From assembly GCA_030248195.1 (NCBI GenBank), contig JASAND010011080.1, positions 16,567-80,566 on the forward strand: a stretch of DNA of 64,000 nucleotides. Reading direction: 5' to 3'. The DNA comes from Trissonchulus latispiculum. Lineage: Eukaryota > Nematoda > Enoplea > Enoplida > Ironidae. The notes beneath the pieces were generated by a model, which was not told the DNA's origin, ran no database searches, and worked only from the letters and a program-made list of their open reading frames with translations. Each line of letters begins with the position of its first letter. Within the stretch, counting starts at the first letter, position 1. The translations under genes were made by a program, and so were the position numbers. This document shows positions 29,608 to 43,249 of the stretch, in pieces.

Positions 29608-30060
29608 ATTACTGAAATAAGAAAAGTATTTAGAAAACCTACCAAATCCGGAGGAATAGCGCACCGTTGGACTAAACAAATCCAAACAAAACAACACGTA
29701 CTAAAATATGAATACAAAAATACGTTATACAATAGACACTACCTGAAAAGAGATCAGTTACTAGATTAACATAAGACAAGAATAAAGTGTAAAAGTAAGG
29801 GATTAAAAGGAAAAGATTAGATAAAAGGAAAAATATTTAAAAACGATATAGGCAATAGTACCAGAGTGCTGAAAAGAATGGCCAACAGCCAAAAATCGTG
29901 ACCGGAGCACTAAGCCCCGGACGGATTCAAAATTTAGAAACTTTTAGCAAGGAAAATTTATTCGTTTTATAGAAAACCTCAATGTTTTAGTTTGCTTCAA
30001 GGAAATGTAAAAGAAAGTTTAAATAAAATTTAAGAAAATTAAGCCGGACCACAAGTACAA

Positions 30061-32273
30061 TTACGCATGAAAAGGTTTTAGGCGGTTTACATTGATAAGC
30101 TCCGGAGTAGCACCGCTCCGGTTAAGGGACAAAATTTCAACATTGGTCGGGGAAACTACTTTGACCACACGAAAAGGTCCTGTAAACATGGGCAAATATT
30201 TACGACTAGCCCCCCGAGGGATGTTGCCCTGCGAAACATCCTTCCAGACCAGCACGCCCTCCTTGTACTCGATGACATTAGCTTTCGCGTCGTACGACAC
30301 CTTTCGTTTTTCTAAAACCTCTTTCATATGTTCTTTCAAGAGCTGGCATGAGTAACGTAACTTATCTTGTAAATCATCCATGTAGGACGGAGTAAAATTT
30401 TGGGCATGCGGGTCCGGATGGGACAGAAAATTTTGCGAATACAGCCGAGGGTCTCTCCCAAACAGGATGTAATATGGGGATTCTCCGGTAGAGGCATGGG
30501 GAGTGGAACGATAGACAAAAAGGACCCATGGGATCAGTTCGTCCCACTGCTTTTCAAAAGCCAAAATAGCTTTGCGCAAAAGACCTTTTAAAGTCCCATT
30601 TAAACGCTCACAAGCCCCGTTGGTTTGGGGATGATAGGCCGTTGTACGTACTTTCTTAGTGCCCATAACTTTACACAAATCGTCCATTAAAGCCGAACAA
30701 AAGGGGGTGCCCCGGTCAGTGAGAAGTTCTCTCGGATCCCCATGTACTGCTAAGATATTTTCAGCAAAAATTTTTGCAATCGTAACCGTTTGCTCGTTGG
30801 GCATGGGAAAAGCCCACCCCCAGCGAGAGAAAAAATCGACAACAACTAAAACTTTCGAATTTCCTGAATTTGAAGTAGGGGCATACATGACGTCCATTGC
30901 TAGACGCTCAAACGGGGCCTCTACCGGAGTGAAAAAACGCATCCAGGCCTGTGGTTTTCGCGGCCCTGGATTGCATGCGGCACACACCTGACAGGCATCC
31001 ACCATTTTATTCACATCCTGTGTGAGAGTTTCCCAAAAATATTTGCAGGCGATCATCCCCCGGGTACGTTCCCTACCATTGTGACAGCCGGCAAACAGAG
31101 TATTGTGACATTCATGGAATACGTATTGACAACAGGCCTTGGGAACGACTATCAGTTCCAGCGCGTCCCGGCGTCGCAATTTTAAGCTCCGGTATAATAT
31201 CCCATCCTTGATCGAATAATCAGAAGAAGTTTTGCGGATATTATACGCTTCTACAGGATTTTGCGGCAGAACTTTGTTTTGAACAAAGTTCATCATATTA
31301 GCCGTGAACGGGTCCGCGGCCAGGGCGTCTTTCCAGATTTCCACCCCCGCCGGAGTCGACAGAGGGTCCTCCGGACCTTCATATTCTTGTTCAAGATTGT
31401 CAGCAATAAGTGAGAAAAGAAACTCGGGTATCTTTGGATGGTCTGCAAAAGAACCAGCCACCAACGGGGGATTTCTGGAAAGAGCGTCCGGGGCCCCGTT
31501 CGTCACTCCCGGGCGCTGAATGATACGAAAACGAAACGACCGTAAAAACGACCGCCATCGCGCTATGCGACCAAGCGCCGTTTTTGGCACTACCTGATCA
31601 CCAAGCATATACTCTAAAGCTTTATGATCCGTGATGACGTCAAATTCATATAGAATCAAATAATGTTGAAAATATGAAATGCCGAAGAAAATGGCTAAAG
31701 CCTCTAACTCCGTGACGTGATAATTTTTCTCAGAAACATTCAGCGCCCGGGCGGCGTAGGCGACAGGATGAAATTTGCCCTGCTCGTCAGTTTGCTGCAA
31801 AACCGCTGCTATACCCTGGAAGCTAGCATCAGTCGCCAGAGTAAAGCGTTTTGAAAAATCCGGATAGACCAACACCGGAGCAGAAATAAGCTTCTCTTTC
31901 AAAGTTTCAAATGCCGACTGACACGCGCCGTCCCACACAAATTCAGCGTCCTTTTTCAATAATGCATTCAAGGGATGGGCTATTTTAGAAAAATTTGGTA
32001 CAAAACGCCGGTAATAGCCCGCTAAACCCAGGAAACTTTGGATATCTTTCACGTTCTGGGGAACAGGAAATTCCTTGACTACCAGTATCTTCTCCGGATC
32101 CGTCGAAATCCCCGACGCAGACAGCACGTGTCCCAAAAATGGCATTGAAACTTTGGCGAACTCGCATTTTGAAAGTTTCAGGATATCGGATAACTAGAAT
32201 ATCGTCAATGTACACCGTAAACCCTTCCATGATGCGATCAATAATACGTTGAAAAGTAGAAGGCGCATTACAT
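30061..32273 (-). pseudogene. Element B pol remnant: RT part, RNase H, integrase
   Basis: The 5' LTR abuts codons for NAPSTFQR in the RT palm; YIDD is at 32212-32201. Soon after, about 20-25 codons between YIDD and the LKxSKC motif are missing and the frame changes. From the ATG at 32145 the frame is open for 694 codons: RT thumb (FLGHVLSASGI, GYYRRFVPNFS), RNase H (ATDASFQG, VTELEALAIF, ITDHKALE), integrase zinc finger (H...H, CQVCAAC), DDE core (MDVMYAP, LTDRGTPF, HPQTNGACERLN) and a GPF module (FTGPFRVVKVV). gag, protease and the first half of RT are absent. This copy cannot encode its own RT. Confidence 0.9.
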
Positions 32274-32735
32274 TAGCCTAATATAAAAAAAGAAATAGCA
32301 ACTAGAAGTAAATACGAGTTTACTTTTTACACGCGAGTTTATTCTGAAATTCACACAAACTATTCACTCAAAATAATTACCCACATTCACTTGCCCCACC
32401 AGGCACCAGAACAAAATTTGAACTCAAAATAAAAGACAAAAACAAACCGACCAGAAAAATTCCACAGGCAGATACAGACAAAGGCGGGAAATAAAGGCGC
32501 CCAACTAACAAGAATAATGAGGCGTAAACGTAACAAAGGGGCCCGACTGTCCCAGACGAGAGTTTAAACTAGACTGACTTTGCGCGCTCAATTTTGAAAG
32601 AGAGTGACAAATTAGCTAGTCCGGCCTTGGACCGTACACAAGAGTGTAAATTTAGTTTGAGCGGTCGTGAATTTAGCATTACATTTTAAACAATTTTAAG
32701 TTAGAAACATTGAAAATTGATTAAAATAATCCACA
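32274..32735 (-). repeat. Element B 5' LTR
   Basis: 462 bp, no difference found from 19140-19601. Its inner end joins RT coding sequence directly, without a PBS. Confidence 0.92.
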
Positions 32736-32801
32736 ATATCCATGTTTTCCGTTTGTCCAATACATGTAATTTTTCAGTCTCGAAGTCGTGTAGTAATCGA
32801 T

Positions 32802-32950
32802 TCATCCAGGATGGTAGGCTCTATTGAGCATGACCATGTCAAACCCAGGAATTGGTTCAGAACTACAGTAGCCAATCGATTCTTTTAGCTTGAAGCTTGG
32901 ACTAAGTTCATCCTTATCCGTGGTGTACCAGTTGTTGTAGGCTTTCCGGC
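32802..32950 (-). CDS. Exon-like remnant of a DUF5648-like gene, C-terminal end
   Basis: The minus-strand peptide RKAYNNWYTTDKDELSPSF...IGYCSSEPIPG...VMLNRAYHPG runs to a stop at 32804-32802. It parallels the exon at 18110-18275. It lies just outside element B, on the far side from the other exons and on the same strand. No partner exon was found to the right, so it may be a terminal exon of a gene outside my recognition, or a fragment. Confidence 0.45.
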
Positions 32951-32959
32951 AGCATCAGT

Positions 32960-34075
32960 TGACTTTCGCGCCAAAGTTCTGTCACGGCAGGACAGTCTAA
33001 GTCACAAAGAGGTCATTGTGTATTTTACGAAGACATTACTACAGTTTTCGAAATGGAAAACGTGTTAGTTACCTAAATAAATTAATTGGTTTGAAATTTA
33101 GCTAGCTTCTAAATTAGCTTTTATACAGTAAGATACTTTATCAATTCATGTGGAAGATCCTGCAAACATGAAACAGTTACCACAAACAAACGAAGGGACA
33201 TATTTTACAAACCAAACATTTTACAGCAGCTAAATCCAAAAAAGGCTGTGCGTATCACGACAAAATTACCATCTTTGCAATTACATTTAACTCAATTAAA
33301 CTGTTTAACTTAGAGTTTATTAAGTATTTACATTTAATAGGAACACGAGTTCGCAATAGGAGAACTAAGATGTTGAGTTTTCCACCGACAATGCTGCTTG
33401 ATACTTCTAATATCAATACCGAAGTCTCAGGAAATATTCAGATTGTAATCATCATAGCCATGATTTTGTAAAAATTCACGGTTCCTATAGGCTATTTATT
33501 TGTTTGAATTTACGATACCAAATGTGAACAACTGTATATCGTTAAAAAGAACTAATCATAGAGAGTGATATAAAAATTGTTAATATTATTTCTTATAGCA
33601 AGTTTTGTTCGCTAATAGCTTCGAACGAGCCAAGTTGTGATAAATGTTTGCAGGCTTAGAAGCCGATGAGATATGGGACTTCATGTTTCAAACTTTGCGC
33701 TGGCTTAGTCCGCTTAGGCAGCACTGTAGGTATTACACTTCCTATTACAAACTCTTGCTGCCGACTAACGGGGAGGAGGGAGCCTGCTGCAACGATTAAA
33801 ACAGAACTCCCATCTTCGGTCTGGATCGAGAGTGTAACACCGCAGGGTTCTTTTTGGTTTTCGGATTTGCGTCAACCTTGCGTCCCGCTAAATTTTAGTT
33901 GCGTCCCGTTAGGAAATTTTGCGTCCAGAAAAATTGTTGTTTTAGCGTGTTTTTTTGTGCAAAAATTGTTTTATTTATTACAATTTCGATGGTGTCTTTA
34001 ATGTAACATGAATTAATCGTATGAGACAAGTAGAACGGTGATCCTGTTTAACAGCAATTCACTAATTGCAAGATG
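32960..34075. other. Intergenic with a GCGTCC repeat
   Basis: No gene recognised. At 33866-33935 a block with three spaced TTGCGTCC motifs (CTTGCGTCCCG, GTTGCGTCCCGTTAG, TTTGCGTCCAGA) recurs at about 41965-42040, marking another dispersed repeat. Confidence 0.5.
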
Positions 34076-34076
34076 C

Positions 34077-35749
<1,673 letters not shown>

Positions 35750-35785
35750 AAGCTTCTAGAAAGTTCTAGAACTTTCTAGAAGCTT
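35750..35785. promoter_or_regulatory. Perfect six-unit heat-shock element in a 36-bp palindrome
   Basis: Positions 35754-35781 read TTCnnGAAnnTTCnnGAAnnTTCnnGAA with no mismatch: six alternating nGAAn pentamers, the ideal binding array for two heat-shock factor trimers. The whole 35750-35785 block is a perfect palindrome (AAGCTTCTAGAAAGTTCT and its mirror). An AT-rich TATA-like AAAATAAAAG follows at about 35793. I see no recognisable protein gene under its control; a ~158-codon ORF starts at 35826. Confidence 0.75.
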
Positions 35786-35825
35786 TAAGCTAAAATAAAA
35801 GAGAAATTCCGCCCCTAGTTCGCTA

Positions 35826-36302
35826 ATGGCCTGTCACCGAGCTGTCAGCAAAACTGTCAGCTCGGTCCCCAAAATTTTCAACTCTTTCAGTGTTCGTTTA
35901 GCAGCGGCTGAAAGCAGTCGCTTTTCTTTCCCCTTTCCCCCGGCGTGTATTGTTTCTCGGACCACTGGTGTGGTACGGGAATATAGCAATACACGTCCCC
36001 CTTTAGGACGCTTTAGGACTTTTCTGGCCCACACTGGCCAGAAAAGGGTTGAGTCTCACACACGAACACTTCAACTTGAGGAGCCAAACGGATCTTTTAT
36101 ATCCGGCTCAAGAATTCTGCCTAGGACAAAAATATTAGGAATATTTGGCCTTTTTGGCCTTTATTTTTTATGTAATTTTCGGCCTCCGGGGCTTATTTTT
36201 TTACTATGCGATTTTAAGCCTTTATGGCCAATTTTTATGGAGTTTTTGGGCCAGCGAGCCCCGATTTCACAGCTATTTTTTGGGCCCAAGGCCATCCTTT
36301 GA
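35826..36302 (+). CDS. Hypothetical ORF downstream of the heat-shock element
   Basis: 158 codons from an ATG about 45 bp after the heat-shock palindrome. No family recognised. The second half is hydrophobic (GLFGLYFLCNF, LIFLLCDF), translated from repetitive TTTGGCC/TATGGCC DNA. A hairpin with 11-bp arms CTTTTCTGGCC/GGCCAGAAAAG lies inside it (36019-36046), more suggestive of a non-coding transcript or repeat. Listed only because of its position. Confidence 0.15.
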   Translation: MACHRAVSKTVSSVPKIFNSFSVRLAAAESSRFSFPFPPACIVSRTTGVVREYSNTRPPLGRFRTFLAHTGQKRVESHTRTLQLEEPNGSFISGSRILPRTKILGIFGLFGLYFLCNFRPPGLIFLLCDFKPLWPIFMEFLGQRAPISQLFFGPKAIL

Positions 36303-39300
36303 TTTCCATAGCATGTTGTGCCTCCGGGCCGGTTTTATTTATCTTTTATTTTATTATTTGATTAATTCAAAAAGTAATAGGGCAGCTCATGTAAACCCCT
36401 CCTGTGCGATGGAGGTCTTGAGGCGTGCCCACTTTTCTCTTATTTTACTTTTATCGTTTCAATCCATTTTCATTTACCAAGCCACGGCCTTTTGGCCTAA
36501 AAATCAGTAGGCCTTTATGGCCTAAAACATTCTCTTTATTTGTCACTTTTGGGGTTATTTTTTCGTAGTTTTCATGGGTTTATGAGTGGGGCCCCAAACC
36601 CCTAATTCTGAGTTAGAGAGCCCCTTAATTACGGCTCTGAAATTAATAAGTTAGTTAGAAGAATTAATTCCCCACAGCCAGCAACTAGGAGTTGCCGGCC
36701 ATATTTTCAAAAACGCCATATTGCTCAAAACATTTACTGTTCAGTATTATGTTTTATTTTCAGCGTTAGGTCGGCATTAAAATCACTAGGTATAAAAAAT
36801 TATAGGGTGTTTTAAAAGCCAATTCTTAAAACATGAGTCGTTCTACTTTTAATTTAATTAATTATTAAGCAGCCGTTTAAGAGGAATGGCCGGTTTCCTC
36901 AATTTTTGTAGCATTAATTAATTGTGTATTCAGTTTAATTAACTGTTCTTTGTTGTTAGTAATAATTGCTTAGCAATTATTACTCACTGGCTTTCACCTA
37001 AATCTAAGTTGGACCTTTTTCCCAAACTTGTGCAGTTTAAGTTTTTCACAAAATTTCTTTTATGGGCAATTCTGAGGAATTGCAAAAGCTGTAAAACTCG
37101 CGCACAACAAAGTTCAAAGTTAACAAACTTCTTCACACAAATGAGCCTAAGTTTAATTTAGTTTATTAGTTAGTCTAAGTAGCTAGATAGTTATTAGTAT
37201 GAATGTTCTGTACAGTTGAAGTGTGAATGCTTCGTAAGTCCAAGGTGTGAATGTTTTGCAAGCCTGAAGTATAAATGTTTTGTATAATTGAAGCGTGAAT
37301 GTGTTGCAAACTTAATGTGTGAATGTGTCCCCAAAAAGTACCTAAGGTGGTTATTCGGGTAAACCCCTCATGGAGCGTGAGGTTCCGAAATTAACCAAGT
37401 TTCAAGAATGTTTGGTTGAATGATTGTAGAATGCTCTGATTTGTATGTATGTAGAATGAATGTTTTCGTATAATTGTGATGGCAACTCACGGAAACTCCC
37501 CTTGTACGATAGGGGTTGTGAGGATTGTCAAATCAGTATGAATGTCAATGGAATGAATGAGTATTAATAATGTAGTTATTAATATTGGGATAATCCGGGA
37601 AGCATAGAGTTTAGCAAATTGTAGTAACTTCTGCCAACAATTATTAAACTGCAAATCACATCAAACTCCACGTTACTTAAAGATAGCATTTCAAACAGTC
37701 TAAAAATATCAGTCAAAACGGATTATCTCAACATATGATAATTCACTGGTTCTCATCTGGTGCATGAGGCCAATACCTGTGAAATTGTCCTAAAACTCCT
37801 GTATTAGGCAGGAAAATGGTGTGAATGTGTATAAGTGTGTGTTTGTTGTTGAATGCTCGCTGATCTGAGGGATATGAGTGTGACAAACAGTGTGAATGAG
37901 TACCTACTTCAGTATTAGGGTAATATGCAAATTAGGTAGCTAATATGATCCAGGGTCACGGAGACCCCCAGGGTAAGCTGATGTCACCAGGTGGTCCTCG
38001 ATTCGTCCACGTAGGTATGCCCGCAAGAAGGGAGTGGACGAATCGCAAATAAAGGACTTCGTGCTGGTCTGTTTTACCGTTTAGAGTCGAATTTTTGTCC
38101 CAAAATCTGTAACATAAATTAGTTAAGTCTGTCCGCTATTTTGTATATGTGTTAATTAGCTAGACCTGTGCCAATAGATCCATCTCGAGCTAGTAATCCT
38201 CGCAGTGCATCACAAAATAACGCATGCGCTTTGTCAGCTTTTAGCACAAAAGGCAAAAGTTAATTTTAATCAAATTGCAAGAATTATGCTAAAATGGTTA
38301 TTCCTGCCCTCACTGGTTCTCGCTAATGGAACAACTAATCTGGTTGTAGTTTACACTTTTGCAAAGTATATTATCTGTACAGTTTAGACTTTTTATGTCA
38401 ACTAGTAACCGCAACGGGTAAACGTTTTACATCGAAAATGCTAGCCAAATCTAACAGTAAGCACCAAACTGTACTCGTTAATCTATGCAAACAAGCAATT
38501 ATGGGATTTAATGGCACACACGGTGAATATCTCTACGTAAGCATTAAATAAACCTAAAAGCACATAAACAATAGTTAGTTAGAATATTAATGTTGTGTAA
38601 TTACGTAAGAACTGAAGATTACGAGGAAACCATCTTCTAATAAACCTAAAAGGAATAATCTTGCAAATATGCGTTTCCATTCTTGTACACTTGTTACACA
38701 GGAAACAGGTGCTTTCCTGTCGTGAATCTTATGCCTAAAATCTAATTATGCACAGACCGAATATGATCGCAAAGAATACACGTTGAATCGGCGATTTCCG
38801 GCATTCCGATGCAGGAAATCGCCCAAAAATTCATATTCGGCGAAATTTTACCTACTTCAAGCTAATAACGCATAATTAGTCACATTTTGTCCCACAAAAG
38901 CGGTTAAAGTGCGTTAATTCTGGTTTTCAACGAAAAATCTTATTCAGAATTAACTAAAGTTTTAATTTTTGTCTCTGAAAGCCTTAAAAGTGAGTAATAG
39001 TTGCTGGGTTTGATTCCCGCACTTATATTCTGAACTAATGGGTTTTAACCCATTTGATTCAGGTCAGACGAAGCCGCTGCCTGCCAGGATTCTCGGATCG
39101 GTGTCTATGATTAGCCTGTGATCGTCAGATTGGAATCATTATCAGTAGTATAGTTGTATCAGTGAGACGGAAGTCGTCAGTCAGTATTTGGAACTCATTC
39201 AGAATCGATTATTATTGATCCAGACCTTGAAGGTACATTGGCAGTTATCAGCACCTGACAACAGTATAAGGCAGAGACAGTCTAATTCGCTACCTGATCT

Positions 39301-40345
39301 ATTTGGGAACCTTTAAAACCTAACACTACCAGCTGTTTGAGAATCATTTCTACGACCTATCAAAAATATCTGAAAATGCAGTCTTTTGCCTGTTTGTCTG
39401 TCACCTTTACCGACATTATCATCTTCTGGTTGTCTCTGGCTTAAGCCAACTGTCAAGCTATATTAGAAGAAGAGATTGCTAAGAGAAGAAAGCTAGTGAA
39501 AGTCATTTTAAATTAACTGTTTAATTTACTTAATAATAACCTTTTTGTAGCCATCTCCCGGTATCACCCCGCCTGGACCGACCCCTTTATTGTTTACTAT
39601 CCAAACGTCCGAAACCACTCGTGAGGTTGCAGGTGTAACCTGACGAGATCACCCAACTCCATAGACCGGAACTGTTCTGAACCGACACCCTGTTAACTTT
39701 ATTAATTATCTGTTACATTGAACTTTTGTGGTAGTTTTCTGTAAAAGACTAATAGAGAGTAGAGTTGAGTTAGCGCACACGACACGCAACACACCTAACG
39801 TGCCCAGTCATAATACCTGAAGAAGAGGTCTAACAATTAATCTTAAATTAATTAGTAACCGGTTAAACCTTGAATTTAATTAGTTTATATTTGGTAAACC
39901 CTCGTCTCTTAAATCAACCCTATTCCCCAGGCTGGCAACTCTGGTAAATTGAGTAACCTGTATCTTTTGAATATTGTAATTCTAATTGTTATTAATCATT
40001 GCCGTGAAACCGTTCTGTCCCTTTAATTATAATCATATCGCTCTTAGTTAATAAACTAATCTTGTTGTGTGCGATTCTTAGTCTACATTTCAGCTGCTGA
40101 AAAGAGATCCAGGTGAGATCTCCCCAGAAATAATAAAGGTAAACTGTTCAGATCTAAGTGGGATCTGAACCCAGAGTTAAAGACTAACAGTCTGATCTTA
40201 GAGTTTTGACCTGTTGCGTCAGAACATTCCTATCCATACTCCAGGTGCGATTGGATAGAGCCTAACCCCTTCCCAACTAAACGAACTCACAGTAGTACCC
40301 CGAACAGGTTAGCTGTAGGGATCCCCGATTTTGGCAAATCACCGG
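36303..40345. other. Intergenic, hairpin at 38 kb
   Basis: AT-rich DNA with many TTAATTAG/TACGTAAG words and no gene recognised. A hairpin has 11-bp perfect arms GATTCGTCCAC (38000-38010) and GTGGACGAATC (38034-38044) around a 23-base loop. Confidence 0.5.
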
Positions 40346-40346
40346 A

Positions 40347-40379
<33 letters not shown>
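40346..40379. repeat. AT microsatellite
   Basis: About 34 bp of TA dinucleotide repeat, followed by the first GGGGGTCTGGGGGGCGGAG repeat. Confidence 0.9.
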
Positions 40380-40381
<2 letters not shown>

Positions 40382-40397
40382 TGCTCCCAATAAACAC

Positions 40398-40453
40398 GAC
40401 GGGGGGTCTGGGGGGCGGAGTATCCCAGAAGTTGAAGAAATTTTTTCAATTAC
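40398..40453 (+). repeat. G-rich/C-rich hairpin repeat, copy 1
   Basis: GGGGGGTCTGGGGGGCGGAG, then a CCCAGAAG and AAATTTTTTCAATTAC. Further copies start at about 40678, 41834 and 52783. Each can fold its G5-6 run against the following C5-6 run, and each is followed by a similar GAGAATTTTT tail. Confidence 0.7.
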
Positions 40454-40677
40454 AGTAAAATCCGTAATGGAAATGCTTAAAAAGATTAATTTGGCATCTA
40501 TTGCATCTTATGCGCTTATCATGACTAATTTTTGATACTAGTGGTACATTCCGATGTTTACTGCTAAACTAATTAAATATCAAATGTTAATGAAATAGCT
40601 AATTTAAAGAGTTAGTTAATTCTGTTTCAAAACTCTGAGAACTGCTGATCCCTGAAAAGATTATTGGAAATAAGAAT

Positions 40678-40731
40678 GGGGGTCTAGGGGGCGAAGCCCC
40701 CCAGAAGTAGGAGAATTTTTCGCAATTACGG
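40678..40731 (+). repeat. G-rich/C-rich hairpin repeat, copy 2
   Basis: GGGGGTCTAGGGGGCGAAGC followed by CCCCCAGAAG and AGAATTTTTCGCAATTACGG. The best-preserved tail, matching copy 1. Confidence 0.7.
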
Positions 40732-41833
40732 ATTTATTCGTTTAATGGAAACGTTTAAAAAGATTAATTTGGCATCTGTTAAATATAACCAAATTATCTA
40801 ACGCTAATGCATTTCTTGTGTAAATTGCATCTGTAAATTTTTGAATTTTCAATAAAGTCAGTATTGTTGGTTAATATTGCAAAATGGTGTATTTTATCAT
40901 ATGCAAGTTAACACAAACGGCGATTAAATTATAAATTACCAAAAAAATAAGATTTTGTAGGCCAAAAATCTTAATTTTCTAGCAATGTTGGCCCATTGCT
41001 GAGTTTGGCTTATATGATGGATAATACTAAGCCTGGCTGCCTGCAACGAGTTTTTACAAGTAGATATTGCGTTTTATGCCTTTAAATGACATTTTCTGCT
41101 GTTATGGTGGTAAAGGAACGAAATTTGGTGCCATCTTTTTCCCCACCCCCATCTTTTTTACCCCACTTATATATGGGGGGAAAAAGATAGTCTATATTGA
41201 GGGTAGCCTACTAGAAGTACAACCGAATGCTGATTTTACTGGTGGTATAGAAAGTACAGGCCAAGCCCTACATGCTGATATATAAAGCATCTGGCTAGCT
41301 GCAGTCTGTAGCGAGTAATAACCTTATTTCAAAAATCGTTGTTTTTTACCTCCCCCCCTGACTATATCAATAAACAAAGAAGAGTGAAGCGATGCTTAGT
41401 GCATTATTATTCAAAGCAAACACACTGAAGCATTAACGTTGGTTACTATTGATTAAAGTTAAATTTATCGTAAATTTTTCGTAGACAACTTTTTGTAGTT
41501 GAAAATTTTAGAAAAATGGTAGTTTTGCATAATATATTTCAAATTGCTATTTATGTATGCTTTGCGAAAAACGTTTTTAGTTGAAAATGTAGTTTCCATT
41601 TTTTGACAGTACCGCTTGTGTATTTTTGCGAAAACTTTTTTAAGAAAACTGTTTCGAGGATATTAAATGATGCCAAAAATTTGGATATTCGGCTGCGGCT
41701 ACAAATTTTTTATTAATTCTGGGGTTTGATCTATATTATGTATGGATTCAGATGAATATATAACAACTCAACATGTACTGACACATGACAAAGCACACGG
41801 GCTAGGGCATGCGATGCCATAGTGATAAACACC

Positions 41834-41890
41834 AGGGGGTCTGGGTTGGGCGGAGCCCCCCAGTAACCGAGAAAATTTTTGGAAAATACG
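41834..41890 (+). repeat. G-rich/C-rich hairpin repeat, copy 3
   Basis: GGGGGTCTGGGTTGGGCGGA followed by GCCCCCCAGTAACC and GAAAATTTTTGGAAAATACGG. Confidence 0.65.
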
Positions 41891-41964
41891 GAAAAATTGG
41901 TACTGGAAACATTCGAAGTTTTCACTCTTACAAAAGTGAATTTTCGGCCGAAATAATGTTGCGT

Positions 41965-42040
41965 CTACCTTGCGTCCCGTTAAAATTTCATTGCGTCAAG
42001 ATAAGAAACTTTGCGTCCAGACGCACTTCTGGACGCAAAA
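41965..42040 (+). repeat. GCGTCC repeat, second copy
   Basis: CTTGCGTCCCGTTAAAATTT, CATTGCGTCAAGAT and ACTTTGCGTCCAGA match in order the block at 33866-33935. Confidence 0.6.
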
Positions 42041-42554
42041 AACCATGACACCAAGGACCTCCAACAGCTTGATCGGGATTTCGGCAAAAGTTGTTGTCCC
42101 CAAAGTGCGTTGCGTTCCTTTTTGTCGTGCTCATGCGGATGTTGGTCGGACCATTTCTGGCATTCCAATTCAGTAACAGAAGACTTCTTTTCACCCGAAT
42201 AGATTCCACTTTGACCACATTCGCGGGAGTCTATCCAACAGCTACGATTTTGATCGTAGCACTCATCAATTGCTGCAATAAAAATAATTAAATAGATACG
42301 AGGAGAATATAATCTATTCCGTTGTATTAGGTTCCCCACATCGAAGTCGGGACAACCCTTCCTCCTTAAAGAATTGAAACCTGTGTTGATGCATGTGATT
42401 GACTCCAAATGAAGATATTTAGCTCTCAACATTCACACTCCATTTCTGAAAGGCACACTTGAAAGCATGTGTGCAGGTATAACTTACTAGCTGCAGTTGC
42501 AACACTGAGCAGGCATAAGGTATATATTAAAACAGACGTGACCATACGTGTGCT

Positions 42555-42695
42555 TGGGGGGGGGGTTTGGGGGGGGGGGTTTTTCACCCCCCCAGACCTG
42601 AGCTCACCCCCCCAGAATACGGATTTTTCCGGTAAAAAACCGGAAAAATCCGGTTTTTCGGCGGCCTTCGGCCGCCCTTCACCCCCCCCAGAACG
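42555..42695. repeat. Homopolymer-bordered CCGGTTTTTC repeat
   Basis: G8-10 and C7-9 runs border an inverted GATTTTTCCGGTAAAAAACC / GGAAAAATCCGG hairpin, then GGCGGCCTTCGGCCGCC. Related to 15689-15760. ORFs through it are low-complexity Pro/Gly and not genes. Confidence 0.6.
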
Positions 42696-42739
42696 TCCCC
42701 TCCTGCACATGTCTGGACGTGACCATAGTGGCACTTAGT

Positions 42740-43249
42740 GAATTCACTATTACCTGGTTTTTACTTAAATCAGCCTTTTCAGAACAGCTGCATTAAGCAT
42801 TACTAAAGTCAAGAGTCAAGTCAGAAGCCTACGCCGAGGATATTTAATTCTGGTACCTATTAAATGTAATCCTTTGGATGAGCGTAGAATCATGGGAACA
42901 GGTAGTGATGCAATGATGACAGCCTTGATCGGGCTTTGGCAAGACTCTGCCTTAATAATTCAACACTAAAGCGTACAGCCTACTAGAAGGAAAATGAGGT
43001 AATGTGTTCGTGCCTGGATTGGCTAGGCTTGGTTTGTTAGTACTAGGCTAAATGTGAGGTTTGAAAAGTTCTTGATAAGCCATTGTGAAGTAGCTTGGTT
43101 AAATTTGTTTTGTTAAAAGCCAAGCAATAGATAGTGTTAGCCAAGGTTTCACAAAGGAAATGTTGTGTTGGTTTAATTGGACCAAGAGAGTATATATTTT
43201 AGCCATGTGTTATTATGCTAGCCAAGTATGCTAGGCTAATTAAAATTGG
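42740..43249. other. Intergenic
   Basis: No gene recognised. AT-rich, with the first scattered AAGCCAAGC words of the following array. Confidence 0.4.

Larger units (their letters stand above)
19140..32735 (-). mobile_element. Element B: decayed giant Ty3/Gypsy-type LTR retrotransposon with exonuclease-NADAR ORFs
   Basis: 13.6 kb on the minus strand. 5' LTR 32274-32735, pol remnant 30061-32273, accessory ORFs at 29607-29025, 28810-28280 and 28096-27116, exonuclease-like ORF 26941-23144, NADAR ORF 23163-21976, a 2.4 kb non-coding region, PPT 19617-19604, 3' LTR 19140-19601. The 5' LTR runs straight into the middle of RT, so gag, protease, half of RT and the PBS are missing. No target-site duplication was found. 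The protein sequence is clearly diverged from element A, but the downstream module order is shared. Confidence 0.92.
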
